This document shows positions 31,670-41,595 of a DNA stretch of 64,000 nucleotides, one piece after another. Numbering within the stretch: position 1 is the stretch's first letter; each line of letters starts with the position of its first letter. The translations under genes and the position numbers were made by a program. Origin of the DNA: Cydia pomonella. Taxonomy: Eukaryota > Arthropoda > Insecta > Lepidoptera > Tortricidae. The notes under the pieces were generated by a model that saw nothing but the letters and a program-made list of their open reading frames with translations, searched no databases and was not told the DNA's origin. The DNA lies in assembly GCF_033807575.1 (NCBI RefSeq), contig NC_084723.1, positions 3,601,247 through 3,665,246 of the forward strand, in the 5' to 3' direction.

Positions 31670-31733
31670 TAATAGTACATTACTTCAAACGCCGGGAAGT
31701 GAGGAGTTGCCGGCCATGTGTGATAATATAAAG
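31670..31733 (+). repeat. TAATAGTACATTA element, short fragment
   Basis: TAATAGTACATTACTTC then CGCCGGGAAGTGAGGAGTTG and CCGGCC correspond to the first ~60 bp of the element at 475. Directly afterwards GCAGTGGTGAGCAAAGTA and CCAGCCCGCTGCCGG look like a hAT-type MITE scrap. Confidence 0.55.
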
Positions 31734-32320
31734 CAGTGGTGAGCAAAGTAAGGCCCGCGAAAGGTTTTTTCCAGCCCGCTGCCGGTCCGATAAAATAATT
31801 AGTAAGTATAATTATGGAATTGGCCCACAATAATCGCAAAATAAAATACCTACATTTTTGCTGCAATTCTGGCCCTCCTCTTAAATTTCTTTAAAAAAAA
31901 ATTTACGAGTGGGTTATAAACTTAATGGTTGTTTTTTATTACAAAGAAATTTTGTAATCTACTGTCTACTCGTTAAAATTGTCTTGATGCCCTGTCAGAA
32001 AGGCTTATATTAAAAATATATATTATAACCTATTAAACTATTACTAGTAATTCAGTGAACTCCGCTCCGCCATTTTGATTTGAAAACCCTATGTAATTAG
32101 CGAACCTGCTCACAAAGAGAACAGCCAAACTTGAAAGTGTTTTGCCCAAGATGAAACAAATACTATTGTCTTTTGGCCTACGCCTATACTTGCCGCAAAA
32201 ACTAACTGGCGACTGTGATCATAATGCTATCTTCTTTACCCTTGTTAAGACGAACCAAGAGTGAAAGATATGGAATAATGACCTGACTCTCCACTTAGTG
32301 TGCTTCAAGTATAGTACAGG

Positions 32321-32433
32321 ACGGGCGCGACAGTAGGCATCTTGCGGCTTCTTTCGTCTTTTCCCACTGTATTAATAAGAAAGGGACGGGTACACCGGTC
32401 TATATTGCAGGCGAGATACTGTGTCGCGCCCGT
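32321..32433. repeat. Inverted repeat in the GOLGA7 3' flank
   Basis: ACGGGCGCGACAGTA at 32321-32335 and TACTGTGTCGCGCCCGT at 32417-32433 are inverted with a 2-base difference. It lies 44-156 bp downstream of the GOLGA7 stop codon, so it would be in the 3' UTR if the transcript reaches the first AATAAA. Confidence 0.6.
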
Positions 32434-32476
32434 AACTTCGCTAGGCCTAGGCTTTGTTCTATTTTACCTGTGGTGG

Positions 32477-32653
32477 TCAAGTGTGCCGGATCTGGTTGGA
32501 GTTCCCTGTAGGACTCTGATAGTTGGGCATGTCGATGATGGTGATCTCGATGACCCGGAGCCCCCGGAGGATCGGATCGGTGATGTGGATGCCCTTCGGG
32601 TTGTAAACCCGCTCGTTTTGGGTCGCTATGAATTTTGATACTTTCCGGAGGTG
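32477..32653 (-). CDS. GOLGA7: GOLGA7 terminal coding exon 3
   Basis: Acceptor ATAATTTCAG then CACCTCCGG. Encodes 58 residues from HLRKVSKFIATQNE to NSNQIRHT and a TGA at 32477-32479. This frame is too short for a long-ORF search, and the other frame open here (32400-32711) is a shadow. More GC-rich than its surroundings, as expected for a conserved exon. Confidence 0.95.
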   Translation of the reverse strand, partial: HLRKVSKFIATQNERVYNPKGIHITDPILRGLRVIEITIIDMPNYQSPTGNSNQIRHT

Positions 32654-35129
32654 CTGAAATTATATATGGTTTAAGGTTAGTTTTATTTTCATAACTTTTT
32701 CTTACTCTCACATAATTATGTACAAACGTCTCATTTTATAATTTTTGGTCAACTATCAGTCTCTAATTATTATTATTATTTAAGCTTTGTTCTCGCACAT
32801 CTGTTAGAAAATTGACTTTTCTTTTTTATATTTTTATTACATGTGATCCTTTGAGGGTAAGAGCCCCCTCCATCTTGTTCCATTTTTCTTTGTCTTTTGT
32901 CTAAATGATCAGTCTCTAATATACCTACATAAATAAGTAAATAATATTTATTTTTTACCTCTAATTTTGAGAATAGATATTTTATAAACCTAACTTTAGA
33001 AATAAATGAAAACAAAAACTAACTAAGTCCAGTTTTAATTAAGCTTAGAATATTTATAGAACAAATGTCACAGTGAACCTTTTAACCGCTTAGAATTTTT
33101 CATCAAGCATGCTTCTGTTGCCACCGGTAAGTTACACAAAGTTTTGTCTTATTGATGACACTGCAGTGCAATGAGCTGAATACAGTGTATGTCTTATATT
33201 ATATATCTTACAGTGGTTAAAAGGTTAAAGTTATCTGCCTTCTAAAGATAAGTGATTCGTTTCAGACACCCAATGCCAATGTGGGACGACTCCCCAAACA
33301 ATGGAACACATGCTGTCTTGCCCAGCATGCCCGAATGTCTGCTCTGAGGAGGACCTCCGTGATACGACAGACAGGGCGATAAATGTTGCTACCTTTTGGT
33401 CCCACACAGGCTGCAAGTCTGAAACCATCAAAACAAGATGAGATTACTTGAAAAACTGCAATAATGCATACCTTCTCATAGTGTGTTTCTGTACAAATAT
33501 AGATGAAGTAAGCTGTTAAACAAGCCAAACAGCCTTCACAGTAGGTGCTGCAGTCTGCTGTCTCCGCCATCTCAAAATGCTCATTCAATCTTTCCATAGT
33601 ATACTCAAAGGTTTGTCGTTCAATCTGTAAAGGGAAATAAATTAAAATACATAAAATATTGTCGGTTAATACTTCACCCAGAAATAAAAAAAGTAATTGT
33701 TTTTTATTTATTTATTTACTTCACCTTTCACAGAGAAGTGAGCAATCCAAGGATCATTTTTAAATGTAAGCTACTTCTCAATGCAAACCAAGACCGGATG
33801 TTTGGCTTTCAGTTTGCAAGGTTCGGTCCTACTTAGTTTTGGCTGATATGGAATGATTTTTATGCCGAAATAAAACCTGTCAAAACAGAATCTTTGGTTG
33901 GGCACTGCCGTAAATACAATATCAGCGCAGCCGTAATGTTAGGCAGCTTTAGAGCCAAACCATAATCTTTATGATAAAACCAAGACTTTGGTTGGACTTC
34001 TTTATTTATTTTCGTTTCAAAATAACTGAGTGTTGCTAGCACATGAGGTTGTTGTTTGGAGCATGATTATACACCGTCCTAATAATGGGCACTGTGTAAA
34101 TGGACACTACTGGACAGAAACAATAGCTCTGGGAGTCTTGTGTGTTCAAGGTACCGTTACCTTATCATTGTTATTGTTAGTGGTCCATACCACTAATAAG
34201 GTTTAATAAAATACTACTAGGTTTGCAAACAAGTATAAAGTAACTGTTTTGTTTTTCATGTTAGCATAGTCAGCAAACGAGCAGACGAGCCGCCTGATGG
34301 GAAGCGGTCATGGTCGCCTATGGACATAAGCAACACCATAGGAATTACCACCATAGGAGGGTTTATTGTGGATGAAGGAGATTAGCTGTTAGACTTTAAG
34401 TAACAGGTTCAAGGTTCCAAGTGTTCAAACCTCCTTTAAAGGTAAAGTATTCAGAGAGATATATTTTACAAAATATGTGGTAATTTTTTTTATTCAAATT
34501 AACCTACAAAAAACTACAAATTAAACTACAGTTATATGGTTAAATTAATGCGGCACTGGTGCTTAATAACAAGTAAAACCAATTACAACAACATAGGTGT
34601 ATGTTTTCTCTAAATAAAATCATTCAGAATGTAAAGTTAACCACAATAATAGGCACGCTTAATAATCTCATTATAATGTATCTCTTCTGTGAAGTTGTAA
34701 ATACATACTCTTCAAACAAGCCTGAGAATTGGCCCATTTACATGAGACATTATCAATTTCCTATAGACAATATAAATTGCATCAAGTAAAACCCATTTTA
34801 ATAACTCAATTGTTTGTTATAATGTAAGGCCTTCCTAATGAACTTACTTAACAGAAATGCTATTTTTTTTAATATTTCACACACATTAACGACCTATAGT
34901 ATACAGTAAAAACGGTTCAATAACATGCTTTCTATTTTGCAATTTGCAACAGGCTTATAAACATAGCAATACTCACTCGATCTTCCAGTTCTGGAGGAAA
35001 TCTAGTCTGGAATTTAACTGCTGTGCCTTCAGAATAGTCCCTTTGGATAAATATCTTTATTCCTTGTTGAGTAGGAGTCTGTTGGCTGCCAGGCGTATTC
35101 GGGCCAGAGGGGATACGATTATTCGCCAT
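32477..35129 (-). CDS. GOLGA7: Golgin A7 family protein (GCP16 / Erf4-like), three coding exons
   Basis: Small Golgi-associated subunit that, in characterised animals, binds and stabilises a DHHC-type palmitoyltransferase (ZDHHC9) acting on Ras proteins. The spliced product is 160 residues (51 + 51 + 58 codons plus stop). Residues 24-40 contain KIFIQRDYSEGT and 41-51 FQTRFPPELEDR, the conserved N-terminal strand. Residues 80-110 include CEGCLACLTAYF, whose two Cys (83 and 86) match the palmitoylated pair of mammalian GCP16, then CTETHYEK. Residues 103-145 carry RKVSKFIATQNERVYNPKG and DPILRGLRVIEITI. The C-terminal tail MPNYQSPTGN extends past the mammalian end. The start ATG has A at -3 and G at +4. 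Introns are 1352 and 818 bp with GT-AG borders. The first AATAAA on this strand after the stop is at 31935-31940, so the 3' end is uncertain. Confidence 0.95.
33271..33441 (+). pseudogene. LINE C-terminal zinc-knuckle fragment in GOLGA7 intron 2
   Basis: The plus strand encodes QCQCGTTPQTMEHMLSCPAC, then SEEDLRDTTDRAINVATFW and a stop at 33439. A C-x-C-G...QTMEHML.C pattern is typical of the last part of insect LINE ORF2 proteins. It lies antisense to GOLGA7, inside intron 2 just 30 bp from the exon 2 donor. Confidence 0.8.
33472..33624 (-). CDS. GOLGA7: GOLGA7 coding exon 2
   Basis: Acceptor CCCTTTACAG then ATTGAACGAC. Encodes 51 residues, IERQTFEYTMERLNEHF to CTETHYEK, including the CxxC pair in GCLACL. 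Ends phase 0 before a GTATGC donor. Confidence 0.95.
33625..34976 (-). other. GOLGA7 intron 1 with repeat scraps
   Basis: Contains a TTTATTTATTTATT run near 33702-33717. At 34270-34350 the block GAGCCGCCTGATGGGAAGCG and GTCGCCTATGGACATAAGCA resembles a common LINE 3' end on the minus strand (compare 18050-18125 and 40500-40600). Frames within it have no recognisable domain. Confidence 0.6.
34977..35129 (-). CDS. GOLGA7: GOLGA7 coding exon 1
   Basis: Begins with ATG at 35129 and encodes 51 residues from MANNRIPSGP to FPPELEDR. Ends in phase 0 before a GTGAGT donor. The Ser/Pro/Thr/Gln-rich first 20 residues are a variable leader; the conserved family core starts at KIFIQRDY. Confidence 0.93.
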
Positions 35130-35672
35130 GATTACTCACAATCCAATGTCCAAATCACAAGTATTATAAGTCAAAACAATGTTATTGCATGTCTAGTTGC
35201 AGTTTTAAGCCTTTGAAGAACGTAAGAAAGGCTAGAAAACGAGAAATCACTAGATTTTGATTCACAATTTACGACAAGACTATTGTAAATCATAAACTGA
35301 ACGTCAGTGAGACAGGCCATCCATAACCATATTCCATTCATAGAATTTCACGATAAGGATTGCATGTCTCGCTCTTCAAACATACGATTGTGTACTAGGT
35401 AAAATGAGATAAAACATTTGAATGTTGCCAAAGACAAAAAAAAAATTTTTTTTTAATAACAATTATGGCCTGGATGCGAGTTCTTTAAGCCAAAATTTTC
35501 AAAAGTATTTAGGCGTTTTTCCATTACGGTTATTCATGGTTTTGCTTCGTTTTGACTTTTGATCTAAGAGTAAATAAGTACTTATATAAGGTAGCCGTGA
35601 ACGCGACGCGAGTGTGGCGTCGATTTCGCAGATTATTCACGCCTTCGCGCCTTGTTTCCTGATTTTGTGTCG
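35130..35672. other. GOLGA7 upstream region
   Basis: Would hold the 5' UTR and promoter of the minus-strand gene. I see no TATA box at a convincing position and cannot place the transcription start. No other gene recognised. Confidence 0.35.
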
Positions 35673-35680
35673 GTTTTTTG

Positions 35681-35836
35681 CAGGCGCGGATACAAGATTT
35701 GGCTTAGGGGGGGGCCATTTTGAGAAAATCTCAAAATGGTAATCAATTTCAATGGTAAATCAATTTAGTAATGTGAGAGCCAGGGTTTTAGGGGGGGGCC
35801 ATTGCCCCTATGGCCCCCCCCTTGTATCCGCGCCTG
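35681..35836. mobile_element. hAT-like MITE, 156 bp, with perfect 8-bp TSD
   Basis: CAGGCGCGGATACAAG and CTTGTATCCGCGCCTG are perfect inverted ends. GTTTTTTG flanks both sides exactly (35673-35680 and 35837-35844), an 8-bp duplication diagnostic of hAT elements. Two G/C-run blocks (GGGGGGGGCC) lie inside. Non-coding. About 560 bp further out, GTGAACGCGACGCGAG (left) and inverted CGCGTTTCAC (36377-36386) hint at a larger host element. Confidence 0.9.
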
Positions 35837-36065
35837 GTTTTTTGGCCGGCGTCAAAGGAGGCGCAAACTTGGAAGACCCCACATTACACATTATTTTGCC
35901 TCATCAGCTGTAAAACGTAGTGATTATATGCTCTTTGATCAGCTGTGGCAAGATAAATAATAATTATATTGTGATTATTATATTATACTAAGCGGCTATA
36001 TTTTAAAGTTTTACATCAAAACAAAATAGAAAAACAACTAATCCATATGGTATCGTATGATGCCG

Positions 36066-36302
36066 TAATAGTACATTACGATACAAGTGCGAAAAATAGG
36101 AAATTCGAAACGAGTGGCGATAAATTAAAACACGACCGAAGGGAGTGTTTTAAATCGACACGAGTTGCGAATTACCTATTCGCACATGTATCGTACAACG
36201 TTTTACAGTACATATGGCCCTTTAAATGTTCGACACAGTAACATAATATGCTACTTCTCGCACTAGTGCTATAAAGTAGCCCCATATGTACTGTAAATAT
36301 AA
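36066..36302. mobile_element. TAATAGTACATTA-starting double-hairpin element, copy 2
   Basis: Nearly identical to 10151-10390 over its full length, including CGAAACGAGTGGCGATAAAT and TTTAAATCGACACGAGTTGC. Differences cluster near the end (CTACTTCTCGCACTAGTGCT). Non-coding. Confidence 0.85.
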
Positions 36303-36460
36303 TAATTAACATACTTTACCGCCATCTTGCCGCGAACCAAACTGCGAAATCGCCGTGAAGTTGTGGGAGTGCGAAGCCGCGTTTCACTACGCACTTAGTC
36401 TGGAGAAGGCTTTAGACACATACCTACTTACTACTATTGAAATACGGTTTTAGTAAAAAA

Positions 36461-36798
36461 GCACTGGTGGCATAGCGGTAAGAGCGTGCGACTTGCAATC
36501 CGGAGGTCGCGGGCTCGCGAGTTCAAACCACGGATCGTACCAAAGTTTTTCGGAACGTATGTACGAAATATCATTTGATATTTACCAGTCGCTTTTCTTG
36601 GAGGAAAACTTCGTGAGGAAACCGGACTAATCTCAATAAGGCCTAGTTTACCCTCTGGGTTGGAAGGTCAGGGTGGCAGTCGCCTTCGTAAAAACTAGTG
36701 CCTACGCCAGTGCTAGTGCTAGTCCCTAGGGATTAGTTGCCAAACGAACCCCAAGCTCCCGCGAGCCGTGGCAAAATACCAAGACAACGCGAGGAAGA
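36461..36798 (+). mobile_element. tRNA-SINE, near full length
   Basis: The tRNA-like head has TGGCATAGCGG (box A) and GAGTTCAAACC (box B, with an extra GCTCGC just before it). The body has TTACCAGTCGCTTTTC, GAGGAAACCGGACTAATC and CCCTCTGGGTTGGAAGG, ending GCGAGCCGTGGCAAAATACC and CGCGAGG. A CAGTGCTAGTGCTAGT micro-repeat near 36710 is private to this copy. Confidence 0.9.
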
Positions 36799-37205
36799 TG
36801 AGTTCAGCTACATTGTAGTTAAGATCCGAGGGTGATCCCTCTAAAGCCCAATATCCTCGTAAAGCCCAATATACATTCAAATGTACATTAGAATGGTTGG
36901 TTTATGAAACCAAATAAAGTGCTTTCTCACACAAACGAAATTCATTCCAATTTATTATACAACAAGGTTTAATAAAAACATAGAATTTTTTGCATCCATG
37001 TAGATTTACTAGAAATTCTTGGTAGAAATGAATGAATTTTTTACTAGAAATTTTTGGTAGAAGAGCCGGCTGCAATATTTTGTATCGACTTGATATTGCG
37101 ATGAAATTCACAATTAATAGTTTCCCTTAAAAGTGAACTAAGTCCGAATCATGATAGTCTGCCACTGCGGAACTTGCCGAAAGTACAAAATAGAAGGCCA
37201 CTTCC
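36799..37205. other. No supported gene
   Basis: A doubled TTACTAGAAATT(C/T)TTGGTAGAA motif at 37007-37062 is a small direct repeat. No coding region. Confidence 0.35.
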
Positions 37206-37440
37206 GTCTGTCAAGGTATTTCGGCAGAAAAAGCCTTGGCAGACTTACAGAGATTATTTTATATTCCTTGAAATGAGGGTTAATAGCTACCGAGTACTGA
37301 CTGGAATTGGTTACACTTACATAATCTAGTCTGTCATCAAGGTGTTTCGACAGGAAAAGTCTTGGCAGACTTATATCTGAAATGGGGGTTCATACCTACC
37401 GACAGGAATTGGTTTCATGGTGGTATGAGATGGGTATATT
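37206..37440 (+). repeat. Imperfect tandem duplication, ~125-bp unit
   Basis: GTCTGTCAAGGTATTTCGGC with CTTGGCAGACTTA (37206 on) recurs as GTCTGTCATCAAGGTGTTTC with CTTGGCAGACTTA (37330 on). Both are followed by a GAAATGxGGGTT block, TACCGA and GGAATTGGTT. A third weak echo is at 37468-37505 (TCTGCCAAGCACTTTCGGC). Non-coding. Confidence 0.6.
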
Positions 37441-37689
37441 TTGGGGTCCCCATGAGCACATTTAAGAGCGTCTGCCAAGCACTTTCGGCAAAAAAATGCT
37501 GACAGATTTAGCTTTTTCTGTGTCTACCAGTAAATTTCTAACTGCTGCCAATGCTATATAGCCAATTGCTGAGCTATTTAGGGTTCAAGCTAATTTGGTT
37601 GTAATAGTAACAGTATGAAATGTCCAATGTAAAGGAAACACTAAATGGCTATTAAAATCCGAGTCTGTACGAGTATTCAAAGTTGCTAA

Positions 37690-37825
37690 GTGGGATTAGC
37701 ATAGACAGATATTCAGACGAGGAAAGGAAGACGTCAAAATAATTGGGCGCTGGATCTAATGCAGAAATTGGAAATAAGCGCGGCCCGCTCGGCTGTCGCT
37801 TTCGAAGAGCCAGTGGCACAATACC
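37690..37825 (+). repeat. Duplicated segment, empty copy
   Basis: GGATCTAATGCAGAAATTGG and TAAGCGCGGCC, TCGGCTGTCGCTTTCG, AGAGCCAGTGGCACA occur in the same order at 38440-38695, where a hairpin MITE splits the block. This copy therefore shows the pre-insertion state. Confidence 0.7.
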
Positions 37826-38439
37826 GTATTCCTAACTTAACCATTAGTTAAGCGCGTATCACATGATCACGAGCACTTTTTGTAGAGAGACTGGCTTTGA
37901 TATAAAATGTGTCCGTCGACCGTACATTTCTGTAGTGTTTAGAGTCTGACCAAGCGAGTCGTGAATCAAGGAATTGAAATAACAGTTTTTTTTATACTTC
38001 TGTCCAATTTCTTTTCGTTGTCTTGTTTTTTGTCCCCAAAAATGTGACAGACTGGAGCTTTTTGTATGAGGTATGGGGAGCTTTTTGTATACTTATTTAG
38101 TTTTTAATTTTTCCCAAGATAATTATAATATACACCTAGAAAGACATTCAATAGCACGCAACTTCTTTTATTTATTTGATAAAAGAAAAATAAATAAAGT
38201 GTGACAGAGTAGACAGAGTAGACAAAATCGTTGCCTTAAAAGTTAGCTTGTGACACAAATTGCTGGCTCCGGTCTCCGGTTAGAGTCGGACCAAGCTAAA
38301 TAGCATTTACAATGACAAAGTGTACATTTTATCACTAATTGATTATGAAACTATGACGTCTATAATAACACTATTCACTTATTTCTTCTACTCAAAGCTA
38401 TGCCAAGTTAGCTTAGATGGATTGTAGTTGTGTGGGTTA

Positions 38440-38695
38440 TGATAAAGTAATCAGACGTTGAAAGGAATACGTCAAAAGGCTAATTAGGTGTTGGATCTAA
38501 TGCAGAAACTGAAAGCCTACCGCGAACCACGTTCGACGTGTTGCCTCCCTGTCACACTTACGTACGAATTTACAAGTGCGACAGAGAGGCAACACGTCAA
38601 ACGTGGTTCGCGGTAGGCCCTCTGGAAATAAGCACGGGCAGCGTGGGCGTGGCCCAGTCGGTTGTCGCTTTCGCAGAGCCAAAATGGCACAGTAA
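38440..38695 (+). repeat. Duplicated segment, copy interrupted by hairpin MITE
   Basis: Second copy of 37690-37825, broken between AATGCAGAAACTG and GGAAATAAGC by the MITE at 38513-38620. Confidence 0.7.
38513..38620. mobile_element. Hairpin MITE, TACCGCGAA family, copy 3
   Basis: GCCTACCGCGAACCACGTTC and GACGTGTTGCCTC pair with GAGGCAACACGTC and ACGTGGTTCGCGGTAGGCC. Only the outer CCTACCGCGAA is shared with the copy at 15708; the inner arms are unrelated. Confidence 0.85.
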
Positions 38696-38709
38696 TGGAT
38701 GAATCGAGG

Positions 38710-39477
38710 ACGTTGCTAGACTTCACTAAGCAGAACAACATAAGTCTTTTTAAAATTAAAATAAGCATAAAAGAAAAAAAAAGCTTATAACTACTTTTAA
38801 ACGTTTTGCTTATGCGATTTAGAATCTCGAGAAGAAGTAAAAAGTTAACTATCGCTTAAAGCGCAACTAGCGTGACGCCACCGGCCTTCCGTATGCGGTC
38901 AAAGACCCAGATCCACACCTTGCTCTTGGAGAACATGGTTTGGCAAACTTGTGAATAGTGATGTGCTACCTACCGGTATCGATATATCGATGTCGATAAT
39001 TAATGAGTTAGTTTTCTTCAATTATTTTTCGTCTTATTCAAGCACTTTGTTTAGACGTAGGTATGTAATGTTTTATGTTGGGAAATATTTTTACAAAAAT
39101 AGGTATTCGATTAGGCGATCACCAGATCTGATGTCGATATAAATATAAATGAGATCATAATAATTCAGTAGGTACTCACATTTTATAGGTACGTATTTTG
39201 CAAGTAGGATGAAGGAAGTCGTTTAAATATTTAACCGTATTTGCATCAAGAAAAAAATCGTGGTTAATTAAATATTTTACTTAGGTTTTTATTTAGAATT
39301 CTATCTATCTTGTTATCCTAGCTTGTTACTTAGAGTGAAAGTAAGGTTTTGTCTATAATGCAAAAGAAAGTAAATCTAAATTGGCAAGGGGAATTGTTCT
39401 GATGGGATAGTGGAGCACCAGAACACCATTAGTTAAGTTAGTTAGTAATAAAAATGTTAATTAAAGTCTGATGCACT
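38710..39477. other. No supported gene
   Basis: The minus strand at 38870-38960 can be read as MFSKSKVWIWVFDRIRKAGG, a short frame I do not recognise. Repeated ATCGATA-type motifs occur at 38975-39000. Nothing else identified. Confidence 0.3.
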
Positions 39478-39660
39478 AATTTGTCGGTAGAATAAAGGTG
39501 GCAAATTTGAAAAATGTTGCCGTGAAAGCTTGACCTCCCATTGTAATTTTAAATTTCGCTTATTTTTACTGACAAATTTGATTTCAATAGTTAAGCAAAC
39601 CATTTCTGTCGGCAGAAAAAGGCAACAAATTTAAAAATTGTAGGCGTGAAAGGTTATTCT
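39478..39660 (+). repeat. Tandem pair of TTTGTCGGTAGAA-type block
   Basis: TTTGTCGGTAGAATAAAGG with GGCAAATTTGAAAAATGTTG (39481 on) and TCTGTCGGCAGAAAAAGGC with AACAAATTTAAAAATTGTAG (39605 on) are diverged direct copies. A third lies at 26670-26710 (TTTGTCAGTAGAAAAGGCGG). Confidence 0.55.
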
Positions 39661-41210
39661 TTTAGAAAATTAGTTCTTCGCTCGTTTCCCATTGACGCCG
39701 TGGGTTTCCCAGAGTATATACTCGTATAAACTATCGATAAGTTTCTTGCCATCACTAAACGCGATGGAGAGCTAGTCCCTCTCTGTCACTCCCACCCAAT
39801 GGCCCGCGCGAGATCAAACTTAGTAACCCAAGCGATACTCCGCGCGTCGCATGCGTGGCCGGCTTTACGACCACTGCCGTGTATGTAAGCTTTGTAAACA
39901 ACAGTTTTTTTTAATTTGTGAAAGTGGCCAGTTGCAACGGACTTGGATTATGGATTAGAGGTATTTTTGTTTTTATTTTTTATCTATGATTTTTTGGGAT
40001 GATTGCTACGATATTTAACCCGGTTTTCCTGAAACCTAGGTCATCCTTTGCCCTAACATCAGCTGTTTTCCTAATATGGACCACCTAGTTATCTATTAGG
40101 TATTAGGCTGCTGAAGTTAGCATAGTTAAAGTATACTTCCAAATAACACAGGTAAACGTTATTATTATGAATACTATTATATTATATTATTTATACTTAT
40201 ATATTAATTATACTTATACTGCGGTTATCATGTTATAGGTGACAACATTAGGTCAACTAAACCAGTTCCCATAGCAAGAGTACTGTGAGAATCAAGTTTA
40301 TAAAATTAATGCATTTTGTCTATGAATTTCTTTCTCTATTTAAGATTTAAGTTACAAAAGCGATTAATGTTATGGCAAGTCAACATTCTGCATACCTGAT
40401 GCTAAAGCTCATCAGATATGTTGATATGTTGATGATCAGATATGTTGAAGCGTATTAAGCAATTCATATATGGTAAACAATTAATTGTCAAGAAAGCAGT
40501 CACCTTAGCCTATGGACGCAAGTAAAACATTTAGCCTACTCGATGTTAAGCAGTCACCGTAGCCCATGGACGCATGTAAGCCGTAGGCTCTTGGCTTACG
40601 CTTTTGATTCTAGGGTATAATATATGATGATTGATAGTTGGAAGGACCAAAAAGACCGATGTACCTCATGTACCTACTGGAAGTTGAAATGACATTAATG
40701 TCTGGAGGGACGCAGCAAAAATTAAACGTCATTATGACGAAAAGGCACAAACCCAAAGTACCCCAAAGTATCTATTGCTAGCAATTCTGTCTCTACAGAT
40801 GTGAGTTATTTCCTAGATTAACTGGAATAAAAATCGTAACGTCCTCTATAAACGTCACCGTACTTGCATGTGATTTGAGGCATTTTATCGATCGAATGGA
40901 TTCGTTGCTCATACGTAGCCGGCAATTATCTAAAACTCCATGCAACTTGTCTAAGAACTACATATAATAGTAGTTCAAATATATTCTGGTCCTAAGTAGC
41001 CAGTATAAATAACAGCGAAGGACGAAGAGAAAGCAAGGTCGGTATAAGGATGTGCGACCTACATGGCCTACATTATATGATGGTCCTTTCGTTCATGGTA
41101 GCTACTTTCTAAGCGTGATGTTTATTCATATTATAACTTAATTTGGCATGTTTTAAGTGGTTTTGTCTGTAGTAAGAACCACGTGTATGTTCTTTGTTCC
41201 TTTTTGTACG
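39661..41210. other. 1.5 kb without a supported gene
   Basis: A CpG-richer patch at 39760-39880 stands out but carries no recognisable exon. 40495-40605 holds two copies of a block with CAGTCACC(T/G)TAGCC(T/C)ATGGACGCA, a repeat scrap akin to LINE 3' ends. Confidence 0.3.
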
Positions 41211-41402
41211 TTCGAAATCGGGGAAATCCTGAAGAAAGGCCAGGTCAAGAGTACCCTAAACCGACGAGCGTGTATGAGGAATGTTATAAAAGTGAAGGAA
41301 GCGAAAGAGGTATGTCAGGACCGTAGCAAGTGGAAATCCGTGGCCTCTGCCTACCCCTACGAGAAATAGGCGAGATTATAATGTATGTATGTATGTATGA
41401 TT
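41211..41402 (+). pseudogene. LINE C-terminus with ATGT 3' tail
   Basis: Translation gives GQVKSTLNRRACMRNVIKV, then EAKEVCQDRSKWKSVASAYP and a TAG at 41367. The xxEAKxVCxDRxxWxxxxSAYP ending is typical of insect LINE ORF2. It is followed by TATGTATGTATGTATGTATG (41381-41400), a 3' tandem tail. Heavily 5'-truncated. Confidence 0.8.
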
Positions 41403-41595
41403 TGACGTCAAGGATAGGTAGTGCTCCTTGTACTAGTTTTCTATACAAATACAGTATCTGAACCGAGAATTTCCCCTTCTCACCATACAAACTAAGTACC
41501 GGGAGCATTCTCTAAAGAATCTCTTTAAGAAGATCTTTGTAATCTTTTTCTTTGTCGTTTCACTCTTGATAAAGTGGTCGTGGTCATCATTTTAG

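Noticed and set aside
32342..32711. Longer open frames (98 aa plus, 103 aa minus) over GOLGA7 exon 3
   Set aside because: The true coding frame is a different one that joins exon 2 in frame and matches the Golgin A7 C-terminus; these are shadows.
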